64,000 nt of DNA from Diadema setosum (lineage: Eukaryota > Echinodermata > Echinoidea > Diadematoida > Diadematidae), in the NCBI GenBank assembly GCA_033980235.1, contig CM067067.1, forward strand, positions 29,751,451 through 29,815,450. Reading direction: 5' to 3'. A program made the translations under genes and the position numbers. Below are positions 1 to 11,000 of this stretch, one piece after another. How positions within the stretch are numbered: position 1 is the first letter of the stretch; every line of letters starts with the position of its first letter. The notes under the pieces were generated by a model that was given only the letters and a program-made list of their open reading frames with translations, was not told the origin of the DNA and did not search any database.

Positions 1-640
1 TTGAAAATAATTTGCCTGATTTGTTTACAAGTTGGAAAAACTCTTAACAATGCTTAAACTGCCGCAAACGGGATATTTTACTCTAGTATGTAGAAGATCT
101 AGAGCCGTGAAAATTTGGGTTTGTCTTCCAACGTTAAGTGACAGCACTCTTTCAACTCGGGGCGATCCCACAGTATAAATTAACTGTGTACAAGGAGCGC
201 CGTGCGCCCTGGGCGGGGTTAGAATTGGACAAAATATCTTTCAGTTGCAGATTCCGGATTCCTTGCATCAGTGTGCATATTGCTTGGTCACATTTCATAC
301 AATCATATGGCCATGGGGTATGAATAAGTTGTCCACACAAGTCAATTTTTACAATGTAGAAAAATATCAAATTTTGTGATTTTTATTTTCACAACACAAG
401 ATTATGAAGATACATTTCAGCTTCAGGAAATAATTTGTGTAAGTTTAATTCAACCACAACACCATCCAAAATTTCTGTGTAGCCGGTATTGTGCCTTTGG
501 CTTTGTGTGGTGCAAATTCTTATGGCACAATCAGCTGACAATACAAATGAATGGTGTCTAAACCGGTTAAACCTTAAGTTTACTTAACGTTATAACTAAC
601 CGTTAAATAGATTACCAATAGTACAAACCCCCCCCCCCAT
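1..640. other. No gene recognised at left edge
   Basis: I see no coding signal with splice support here. The stretch is AT-rich single-copy-looking DNA with a run of eleven C at 628-638 just before a dispersed repeat begins. Earlier exons of the + strand gene could be present but none was recognised. Confidence 0.4.
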
Positions 641-1370
641 TAGCCCGACCAGACGCTGTTAATACACTACGCGAATACAGCGTCTGACCAGCGAGCGGGC
701 ACCTTCAAAGTGGGGAACCACAACACAACTACAAAACTTATGAAAATTTATATGTTCTTTATAAACAATGTACACGTTACCAAACGTTACTCACTTTAAG
801 TGCATGCTTGTATTACAGAAGGTTCGTAAAGAGTAAGTCCATTGAGAGCCCTCGTGATAAGTCCGTGGAACCAAAAAATGATACTTTCTCATCTGGCGGA
901 TTCCCTAACACCGTCGCGGTTCATCGTTGCAGAATTCAAAATGACGCCTTGATCTCTGCGGAAATCTTTTGCGTACGTGCGATGCGCTGCTTGAGTGTTG
1001 GTGTAGCAGCACGGTCGACAGCGCGACCTTTTGAAAGGGCATTCAGATCATGTGACCTCCCGAATATTGGAAATGGCCTGGCGTGAAAGACGATGTAGGC
1101 CTACCGTTCGTGAACCGTTCACACATGCTGCATATAACCATCAATTTAGGTAAGTTATTGAATCTAAATTTCAATACTCATAGCATAGATATGAAGTCTC
1201 ATTATCATTTTGTTCGTCAGATGAGTTTGAAGTGGCAAAAAAATAATCTAAAGTATCAAAATTCAATCCGATCGCATGCGATCGTTGGACCCTCTTCGTG
1301 TTTGGAGCTTCGTTGGTACAGCCCTGTCGCGCTACGTATGTACAGCGGCGACTGGGCTGTGTATAGTTAC
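641..1370 (+). repeat. Dispersed ~0.7 kb repeat, copy 1
   Basis: The segment starts TAGCCCGACCAGACGCTGTT and ends with a CGACTGGGCTGTGTATAGTTAC motif. The same order of blocks recurs in direct orientation at 54087-54769: the CAGCGTCTGAC hairpin, CACAACTACAAAACTTA, a GATAAGTCCGTGGAAC block, GCACGGTCGACAGCGCGACC, and CTTGGCCTGGCGTGAAAG or equivalent. A short related piece is at about 2707-2793. The ends contain inverted GTACAGCCC/GGGCTGT sequences, so a non-autonomous DNA element is likely. The family is not identified. Confidence 0.65.
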
Positions 1371-2456
1371 CCCCCATAAATGTCAATAAGAACATATTTA
1401 AGAGTGTCTACACTACACTAGTGCCGACTTTACATTACCTTTGATGTCGGAACCACTGTGATCTTCTTAAAATTGTATAAAGCCATGGCTGCGAATCTCC
1501 AAACCTTGCTGAGGAAATTGTGCAATAGGCCCCTACCACTGGAAAGTAAGGCAGGCAACGATTTCATGCGAACTAGACACACCAATACAAATGCACTGTC
1601 AATAATCTGCATGCACGTGTCTCGATTTTAGCTTGGACGCGACAAGCCGAAAGAGGGCGTGACACCCGAGGATTGCGAGAAAAATTTGCGCCCTCTCTTG
1701 GTTTGTCGCAATTGGCAAAATTTAAAAGCGAAAAAGGATCTTGCGTAGATAAAATTGTCCTTTAGGTAAGCTTATAGATATTAGGAGTATTTTGATAACA
1801 TGTGTATTTCAAAAGAGTTACCGACCTACATCGCTGTGAATATACGGTATAGTAGAATTAACACCTGTCATTGACATTGACATGACATAAGATGAATGTT
1901 GTCTTATACTTGTTGCTTGTAGTTACTTCAGTCCCATATATTGACATTTATGTTTGTTATAAAATTAAATATCTGTTCATTGTAAAAACCACCACCACGG
2001 CCTCACGGGCACCACGTTTGATTTCGAGCTACGCATAGACCTGGATCTAGATTTATTATCAGTCTGCAATTTGAATGATGACTCAGTGCGATTTGTAATA
2101 AACGATGTGATCCTGATAGAATCTAGACTCTAGTATAGTAGATCTAGTAGACTCTAGATCATCATCATGTCTATCTTAATTAACTCTAATAGAATAGTCT
2201 AGATCTAGACCCGGGTCCCTGCCTCTATCTATTCTAGATCTATTGCTTATTAAATTTAATTTGTGTGTGAAACGAGAAGGCGCTATGTCGCTACTGCACT
2301 TTTTGCACCTCCTCGTCAAATGATCTCCAATGGCAAAAACGTGCACAAACTCACCCTAGTTATCATGGTTATTCACTAGGTAATTCAGTAACCTAAAATA
2401 CTTGTATCTGAGTCTTCAAAGTGGAATAGAAGTTAGTTTAAGTTTTATTTTTTTGG
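1371..2456. other. Intergenic, CTAGA-rich patch
   Basis: No gene is seen. Between about 2030 and 2250 the sequence is unusually rich in TAGATC/CTAGA palindromes, for example GTAGATCTAGTAGACTCTAG, which looks like a decayed simple repeat. Confidence 0.4.
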
Positions 2457-2553
2457 TTAGTATTTCCAAATCATTGGAAAATCTTGAAATTGCTGCACCT
2501 CCTCGTCAAATGATTAGTATATCCAAATCATTGGAAAATCTTGAAATTGCTGC
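2457..2553 (+). repeat. 57 bp tandem duplication
   Basis: The block beginning TTAGTATTTCCAAATCATTG at 2457 is repeated from 2514 with one or two changes. The joining CTGCACCTCCTCGTCAAATG is also found at about 2297-2320, so a third partial unit exists. Confidence 0.7.
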
Positions 2554-2706
2554 TCTGTACTGTAGGCTACTGTAGCTGGACTGTACACAAGCACAGTACA
2601 AATATGTTCAGTGCATGCCGTAAGGTGCAGTCATTTGGTCTGAATTAACTGCGACCAGCCCGAAGGGCTCCCACAGTATACGGAGCACCCCTAGTTAGGT
2701 CTGACT

Positions 2707-2793
2707 GTAGCCCGACCAGACGCCACGCTTCGCACGGTGTCCCCTTGCGCCAGTACAGCGACAATTGTGTACACAGAGACAGGGCTGTGTGTA
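2707..2793 (+). repeat. Fragment of the TAGCCCGACCAGACG repeat
   Basis: TAGCCCGACCAGACG followed by a GTACAGCGAC and GGGCTGTGTGTATA end matches the two terminal parts of the repeats at 641-1370 and 54087-54769, with the middle missing. It looks like an internally deleted copy. Confidence 0.5.
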
Positions 2794-2949
2794 TAACACT
2801 TAGTCTAAATGTAGCGACACAGCGGCTTTTTCTATGGTGTCGTTGAGAAGCTAAAATTTGTTTTTCCCTTTCCTTGGCCAAGTTTTGTTCTAGTGATTGT
2901 GGCTTCAAAGCGTAGCGGTTGAGCGTGTGCAAGAGGTTGTACTGCCACT

Positions 2950-3830
2950 TATATCTTTCTCTTTCTTTTCTACATTTTCTTCTGTCATTTTCAGGTAAAA
3001 TCTATTCCTAATTTTCCTTTCCTTCCTATCAATCTTTTCTTTGTGGTTTTCCTCTTGTCCAACTTTCTCAATTTCCTATTTAGCCATACTTTCGACCTAA
3101 TTGTTCTTTGTTTCCTTCATGACTTGTTTTCCCTCCAACTAAAAGGGTCTTTCCTTTCTAAGAATGTCTATCCTCATTCTTTATCTTATGTTGTTCTAAT
3201 GAATCCATTTCTTTATTTCCTTTTCAACCTGTATCATTCTTTCTTTCCTTCTTATTTGTCTTTGCTTTCATCTAGTTTTTTATTCATCTCTCATTCTATT
3301 ATTCTACCTAGTGCCTTGTTTTCAATCTATATGTGACCCGCTACAACAAAAGGATCCTAAAGTCGCTGACGGGCGAGCCAAGCATGGCCCAGAAAAATGC
3401 TATTTTCAGGCCTTTCCTTTGATCGTTTAGCTTCGAAATTTCGGCAGATGATAGAAGATACATTAGACTACAAAATTATGTTAAAAAACAGAAATCCGAA
3501 CGTCTTGACAAATTTTGGTGATCTGACTTCAAACTTGATTTTCTCGGCTCACCCATCAGCGACTTTAGGATCCTCTTGTTGTAGCGGGTCACATATTTTT
3601 ATTTCCATTGCTTTCCTCTTTTCTTTTCAAACAGGATATCCATCTCTCCCTTACTTTCCTATATAATATAATGCAAGTTTCTCTTCTTTCTTTCCTTCCA
3701 TTATCTTTCAGTGTACTCTCTATTTTGTAAACCTTTTATTTAATTTTTCCAGGTTTATCTTTTTGATATCTTTTCTTTCATTTCCTTTCCCCCCTTTTCC
3801 TAGCCTTTCCCTTTATATTCTTTCACCCTG
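2950..3830 (+). repeat. Pyrimidine-rich tract split by a MITE
   Basis: From about 2950 to 3330 and again 3595 to 3830 the + strand is almost entirely C and T, rich in TTTCTTTCC and CTTTCCTTCC. The open frame across 3043-3336 is a by-product of this composition (Phe, Leu, Ser, Tyr only). A 264 bp inverted-repeat element at 3331-3594 separates the two halves. Confidence 0.65.
3331..3594. mobile_element. MITE with ATGTGACCCGCTACAACAAA inverted ends
   Basis: The left end ATGTGACCCGCTACAACAAA and the right end TTGTTGTAGCGGGTCACAT are inverted repeats, and homology continues inward through AGGATCCTAAAGTCGCTGA. A longer member with the same ends lies at 12123-12793. There is no coding capacity, so it is non-autonomous. 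Confidence 0.8.
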
Positions 3831-4610
3831 CAACGCAGTTATCACAGAACAAGTAGCTGCGATTGACATATTCCAAGAAGTGTAAAATTGTCAAAATGGT
3901 GAAAATTCCATTTCTACTGGACTTAATTCTCACCCAGATGCAAATATTTGAGGCTGTTGCATATTAACAGTGAGTTTGTGCATGTTTGGAGGTCAACTGA
4001 CAAACAGGTGCGAAAGTGCACAAGTGCCCAAAACGTAGGGACCCAACAGCAATAATTTGATTTGAATACTCAAGTAAAACAACCAGTTTTCGGCCACCTT
4101 TCAGCATCTGGACACTTATAATCACAAGCCAGCAAATTCTATTATCACAACACACACATATCACATCAGTACTGTTGTTCACAACGGGAAAGTCCCTCCT
4201 CGTCACCTCCAAAAATCAATCCACAAAATCCCAAAGTTTGCTGTCAAAAATGCAGAATCGGCGTAATTTTTTTCAAAGTGCGTATTAATTGACTCCGGTG
4301 TTAAGAATGAGAATGGCTGAAAAAGCCCTGAAAATTCAGAAATATGCTGTTCTGCTGGGAGATTTTTTGCATAGCGCAAGCTCAGAGAGTGTGATGGTAT
4401 CTGCAAAGACATAAAAGAAAAACAAAATCTCTGTACATCCTGATGCAGGTGACTAAATGTAAAAGCCTACAAGGGTTAAATGAAAATGATAGAAAATGGA
4501 TCATGAAATAGGGAAGATATGACATTTTGACATTTCAAAACTTTTTAGAATTTCTGTATCAGTTCTTGGGAGGGAGTTGATGAATGGCATGCCCTCACAT
4601 TTTTTTTTTT

Positions 4611-5802
4611 TTATGCCTCCGCCACGAAGTGGTGCCAGAGGCATTATGTTTTCGGGTTGTCCGTCCGTACGTCCGTCCGTCCGTCCGTCCTTCCGTCCGT
4701 CCGTAATGAATTTTGTGGACAAGGTAACTATCAAAACCTGTTGAGGTATCCTAATGAAACTTGGCATGTATGTGTATTAGGGGGTGAAGTTGTGCCTATC
4801 AACTTTTGGGTGCACATGCTCGAGGTCAAAGGTCAAAAGGTCAAGGTCAAATACATAAAATTTCACAATTTCCACCATATCTATTGAATGCCTGAAGATA
4901 TTTTCTTGAAACTTAGTGTATACATGTATTACCCAATTAAGATTCTCTGGTGAAAGTTTGGGTGATGAGGTCAAAGGTCAAAGGTCAAAAGGTCAAGTAA
5001 AAATATTAAAACTTCTTTTTTTTTCTCCATACCTTGGAAAATTGTTCAAGGTATCTTCATGGAACATAGTATATACATATACTGACTGGAAGTAATTATC
5101 TAGAGAATGTAGGGTTCATGGGGTCAAAGGTCAGGGGTCAAAGGTCAAGTGCAACACTTCAAAATTTTACTATTTCCCTCCTATCATGCAATGCCAGCAG
5201 GGTTATTTTTTTTTACACTTGGTGTATGCATACATGTGTAACCTAATAGAAATTCTCTGGAAAGTTTTTTTTTTCCTTCTTTTTTTGCCTCAAAGGTCAA
5301 AAGGTCAAAGAACAAGTGAAAGTGCTGAACTAACTTTTTCCTCCATATCTCGGAAGTGGCTCAAGTTATCTTGAAACTTAGTACATATTAGTAGTATATA
5401 TATATAGTACATATTATGCATGTTCTACCTGAAAGTGATTATCTTATGAATTTTAGGGTCAAGGGCCAGATGAAAATGGTAACAATTTACTATTCAATTC
5501 AGAAATTGCACTTTTTCTCCACACCTGTACCTTGAAAATTACTCAATGCCTAAATGTATGAATGGGTCAAAGTCGAGTTAAAGTCCTTAAATCCCTAGAT
5601 ACATGCTCTCCTATTCATCCAATTAAACCTAGGTCAAGGAAGGTGAACATTCAACACATCTGTGACAAACTTGTCATTTCAATATTTTGCCAATTTTGTG
5701 AAAATGTAATCACACATTGTCCACATGTACTATCTAGACCTATTGGGAAAATCATGCATTATGGCGGAGGCATACCAGTCGCCAAAGCGACATTTCTAGT
5801 TT
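4611..5802 (+). mobile_element. HINE/pearl-like element with AGGTCA repeats (copy A)
   Basis: The left end is TTATGCCTCCGCCACGAAGT, forming a hairpin with GAGGCAT. It is followed by a (GTCC)n/(GTCCGTCC) microsatellite at about 4658-4703. Then come about five diverged tandem units of ~145-170 bp, each with 'gaaacttagtgtatacatgtat' type sequence and an AGGTCA cluster. The right end is GGCGGAGGCATACC, a GTCGC...GCGAC hairpin and CATTTCTAG. Short inverted ends, a GTCC-type microsatellite, a tandem core and a hairpin before a CTAG end are the described features of Helentron-associated (HINE/pearl) elements. A second copy lies inverted at 36011-37779. Confidence 0.7.
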
Positions 5803-6623
5803 AAATGTAGAGTACAATGTATATGAAATTTAGATTAAAAAGTATGTATATATACATGTGCACGTATTTCTAGCTAATACAGTATTAGATCTAATTGATT
5901 CCTCAACCAAAATATTAGTATAGAAAACACTAAAGTTAATATTACACCATGATTTTTTTTTAATGATTTTAGCTCAGTATTTTATATTTAAACAGCTGAA
6001 ATATGAGATTTTTGTATATGAAATGAATGAAATATGAGAGCATCAACATGCTGATTTGAATATTCATGACTGGTCAAAAAGCGTTTTCCAAAAGTTTTTG
6101 AAATTTCAAAATTTCATGTCTTATTTTTTTTATCTGATTTTGGTAATTTGTTGCACTGTTCTGCAAGATTTCTTGTTCTTTTATGAAATTGATAAAATTC
6201 TGGAGTGGATTTCTTCCTTATGCCTTTGAAAAAAAAAAAAATTCTACATTTGCATTTTTTTTTCTCATGAATTGAATAATTAGATAAGTCTGAACCATTG
6301 CCGGAACACAGGACTTGCATGAAACATACAAGTTTATTCTCTCTTAATTTTCATTCAGTGCATCATTCATTTATTCCAAATTGGTGATTTGACATGTGTT
6401 TGAATGAAAAAAAAAAGAAAAAAAAAGGGAAAATTGAATATCATTCATTCTAATAGCTTATGCCTGTGGAACATCAGCTCATGAATATTCATATCAGTTC
6501 TCAGCTTGAATTTTTTTTCCCATATGTATGTATACATATAAAATAATGTGTGCTACGATTTATCTGTACACTCAGACAGTCCAAAGAATGCACTTAAATG
6601 CATGATCGACATCTGGACTCTCA
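5803..6623. other. Intergenic AT-rich DNA
   Basis: No gene or clear repeat is seen. Several A and T homopolymers occur, and no open frame shows splice or domain support. Confidence 0.4.
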
Positions 6624-6633
6624 GCGCATGCGC
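6624..6633. promoter_or_regulatory. NRF1-like palindrome GCGCATGCGC
   Basis: GCGCATGCGC is the perfect palindromic core bound by NRF1-type factors. It sits ~500 bp upstream of the first recognised CEP70 exon in otherwise CpG-poor sequence. It could mark a promoter of a short CEP70 transcript. This is inference from one motif. Confidence 0.25.
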
Positions 6634-7129
6634 TATGTAAGCTATTCGACGATACAAAGTGCGCACTTAAAGCTCAGACAAAATCCTTCACTGGACTCTA
6701 ATAGTAGATTATATCGGAAATCAATTCCTCTGTTAATAGTTGTAAGTGTCTTATCTAAGTGTGGCTACAAATTTTAGTACAAATCCTATATTTATTTTGG
6801 TCTCTGAACCAGCTGATACCAAGCCATATCAGGAGATACCCTGGTACATCAAAAGCAGTTTGGTTTCCCTGCGAACCTGACACCAACATGTTAGGGTTGC
6901 TGATGCAGTTGTAGTACAGTTGTTTGCATGAAAACATGCATTTGACATTAGGAATATTGTGTTAAATTGGAAATGTTTACTGTTGTGGTATTTTCACTAC
7001 ATGTATTTATATTTATTGAACTACATTGTACATCATGCTTTGCCTACTAAACTCATTTTTGCAAGTCTTTAAATAATTATGCCCTAGGAATAAACATCCT
7101 ATATCAAGCTGCGCAAGAAAAAGGTCGTC

Positions 7130-7195
7130 ATGGCTGAATCAAACAGATATTCAAAGAGACTTCAAAAGGAGAGAACACAGACACTTGGGAATGAG
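7130..7195 (+). CDS. CEP70: CEP70 exon a (first recognised)
   Basis: It encodes MAESNRYSKRLQKERTQ and ends at GAG|GTAAGC, phase 0. The frame is open back to 7094. An AG at 7107-7108 would allow an exon start at 7109 adding LRKKKVV, but the upstream pyrimidine tract is poor. The start is therefore uncertain. Confidence 0.6.
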
Positions 7196-7975
7196 GTAAG
7201 CATGTAGATGTAAACTGTTAATCACATCTCTTGTTTTGTAGTTATTTGCCAGGATTCACAAACATGTTTTGCCCATTGAGAAATGAGTTTTAAGTTGGTG
7301 TTGTATGTGTGTGTGTTTTAAATAGTATTAGTGAACATATAAAAAGAAAGAAAGAGACTTTGCTATTACCAGTATTTCCTAATCCAGGTCCTAGAATTTA
7401 CATCTATTTTCCCTTTGTTGGATATTTTTGATGTGTTGAACATATGTAACATGTGATATGTTTGGATAAGATGTGCACAACATTTTCTCATGTCTTTGGC
7501 AAATTGGTGATTTTGTTGTTGTTGTTGTTTGTTTTTGTTTTTCTAGGGGGAGGTTTACAGGTCATTGGCAGAGCTGAATAAGTCTGTGCTGAAAGGACTG
7601 GTCAGTCTCAGAGGAGAAGCCCCAATATCAAGGTAGTGAGTTTCCAAGTGCCATATAGATCCCTTACTATTGAACTTTGTTAAATCAAACCAGTATTGTA
7701 TCAGGACTGCCAAAACAGTCAAGTATTTCAGAAAAGTTTACCTCTATGGTAGATGGAAAAGTGTCACATGATTGTGGCAAAAAATTGTTTGCATGTGAGG
7801 TATCTAATCATGCAGTATTCAGTATGTTAGATGTAGGATAGTGTCTTTCCATCATGCCATACATTCATATACAGAGTTGTGGATATTGAATTGTATCTTT
7901 CTTTCTTTTTTTAGGTTTTTTGATTTTTGTCAATTGTCCCAAGTGTATTCAGTGAGATTATTAATATTATTATTA

Positions 7976-8063
<88 letters not shown>

Positions 8064-11000
8064 CATTATTATTATTATCTTTTACATTTCCCTGTATAAG
8101 GGGCAAGCAAGAAAAATTGCATTGAAATGGAAATGTTGTTCCACTTCACAATTTTCTGTCAGGTTTTTGGGTAGTGCTTTTTTTTAACTTTTTTTTTTAT
8201 TGTAACTTATAACATGGTAATCGATGAAAGCCCAGGCTGTAAGTTTATGATATTAAAGGCAATTATTTACCATTTGCATATGAAACTAAAACCATGGTTA
8301 ACTGCTTCAAAATAATTCTAAAATATGTGTTAGGGATAGAAACAACAAATGAAAAAATGTTAATCAGTATAATCTATGTTAAGTATTGTTGGATATAAAA
8401 AATGTGAACAATAGTTATAGTAGAATTGTTTCTAGAATAAATTGTCTACAGTTATGGTTTATTGAGAAAAATAGTTATATCTCCTCCTCAGGCTTTATTG
8501 CATTTTTTTTTTTTTTTTGGTTGTTGTAGGGTGTTTTGTGATAAAACTGTCCTATACATATACATCAAATGTGATAACGAATAAAACATTTTTGAATCAC
8601 TGCTCCAAATGGTAAACAGTACCTTTAAGGCAAGACACAGGCCAAACAGGTCCATACATCAAATAAGAATAAACACAATGTCAGTGTCAATATCTACAAT
8701 GTGCCTCCACAGAAGTAAAGACCTTGCTCTCATGCTTGAAGAGGTCATGTGGCATGCCCAGGAAGCGAGGATCCTACTCAGAGAGATGCAGGCCAGGTGA
8801 GAGAGAATTAACTGAATATTTTGTTGAGTACTGTAGGGAGTTTATTTCATGAAATAACTGTTCATTGAAAAATTCACTTGTATTTAGTATAGTAGTCATC
8901 CTATTGCTACTGCAGCATATACCCCCAAAAAACAAACAAACAAACTAAGTTGATGTACATGTAGGCAAGAAGTTATACTGAAGGTAGATAATGCAAAAGT
9001 ACAGAAGTAAAGCATTTGTACATGGAAATACAACTCAGCATGGTGTAATGCACAATTTTATGTGGCTTTTGTTGTTGTCTTCTGAATTATGTTTGAATTG
9101 CACAGATGAGTGATCTGCAGTACTTTCTTGATTAACATTCTTACTGACCAAGGACAGAATGCGCACAGTTGAAGAGGCAAAGTCACAAATGTCGTGATGT
9201 TCCTAGTAGTACTGGAAAATGATTACAGTAAACCTCGCATGAGTCGAAGCTCTCGGGACTGACAAAAATGCGTCGACTTAAGTGAACTTCGACTCTCGCG
9301 TTGTACATGTATTATAGTACATTTGCATGCATGTGTGTGTGTGTGTGCGTGTGTGTGTTTGCATTCAAATTTGTCTGTTCTTGAAGATAATGTTCTTATT
9401 TTGTTTTAAATTGAACATGGAATTTGTATCAATACTAGTGTAGCTAAACGTAGTTCAGTGAATGTCTGCGCTAATGTGGCAATGTGCATGTGCTATGTCT
9501 ATGGTGCAACGTAGGTAGCCATCTCTGTCAACCTACCATGAGACAAACACTCTCCCAGGCCCATCCCACCTCCATTGAACAAAACTATACAGCCAGCCGG
9601 GCACGCTCAAACAAGCTCTGCCCACTTGGCCTGTCACTAAAATACTAAAGCAGCGATTGGTTGACCAAGGAGTTCTGGCTTGACATGGATAAAGTATGGA
9701 TGTGCTGTGTGTATGGATAAAGTATGGATCGATGTGCTGTGTGTACATGTGTATGTATTCGACATGCGTGCGGAGCGGTACGGTGAGTGTGCATGCTTAC
9801 CTGCAGCAGGTCAGGGACGGGGTTCTGCGACATGCCGATTTTTTATTCTCCTCTAAATGTAATGAGAACACCAGAGAAATCTTCTTCGGCTCAAGTGATG
9901 TAAACTACGTTTATTTTGTACAAAAGGGACTGAATGTTTTACTTCGACACAGCCGAAATTCGACTCTCGTACTTCGGCTTATCCAAATATTTCGGAGAAA
10001 ATACATAGGGAAAAATGAGGACTTTTTATTTTGCTTCGAGTTAAGTGATTTTCGACTCACTCGACGTCGACTTATCCGAGGTTTACTGTATTTGTATCTC
10101 TCCAGACATAAAAGTGCACCAAGTGTCTTTCATGATCGCTCAACTCAAACTCCAAGGCGCTGGAAAAAAGAGGCTGAAAAGTATCAGAAGGAGTGTGGAA
10201 AGATGCAGCAGGTAAAAGCCCAGAGGAGTGCAAAACTTTGTCCATCTGTATGAATTGTATGCGTGTTGATTGGAAATGCATGGATGCCGGATAGTTTATA
10301 CCGTAAACTTCAATGAAATTTAAACGGAATGTATGTAAACTGCTCAATACGCACTTATTTCTTGTATGATAACCAAGAGAAGAATGTTTGTCTACAGTAA
10401 TGAGATACAGTTCTTATTCTAACTTATGCTATTCAGTCTGTCAGTATGTGTTATTTTTATTTCCTTTACAAATTGAAGTGAGTGTCCAGTTGCAGTATAG
10501 CTTAAGGACCTGAAATGAATATGACTAAATATTGAATTTCTTCAGATTATATTTTGCTTGTTCTCTATCTTCTGAAGATTATGTATCTGATGTGTCTACT
10601 TTACATTTGCATCATTGCAGTTTGCAGAAGATGTGTGTTCAGCAGTCCAAGCAGGGTCTCAGCAAGGCTTACCTGTGATAAATGAATCCCATCACAAACA
10701 TGAAGCATGGTGTGAACAATCTTACCGCCACGTTGTGCCTACAATACACCATTGGGCTGACATGATATTACAGGACCAGCACAGGGTGAGTTCAAACATG
10801 AGCTCAGATGTGATATCTGGTCGAGTAGGTCAATGTACATAAGTGGAATATGTACCTAAGTGAAATATTCACAGAAGTTTGTAGGAGACATCAAGTTCTT
10901 TTTGTAAAGTAACCTTGTAAATGAATTCTGCAGGGTAATATCTTTTACTATATATGATCATAATGGTTTTAATATCAGAGAGGTGATAGAAACATATGTG

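Noticed and set aside
7841..8187. Frames with poly-Leu and poly-Ile
   Set aside because: They are the translation of an (ATT)n microsatellite.
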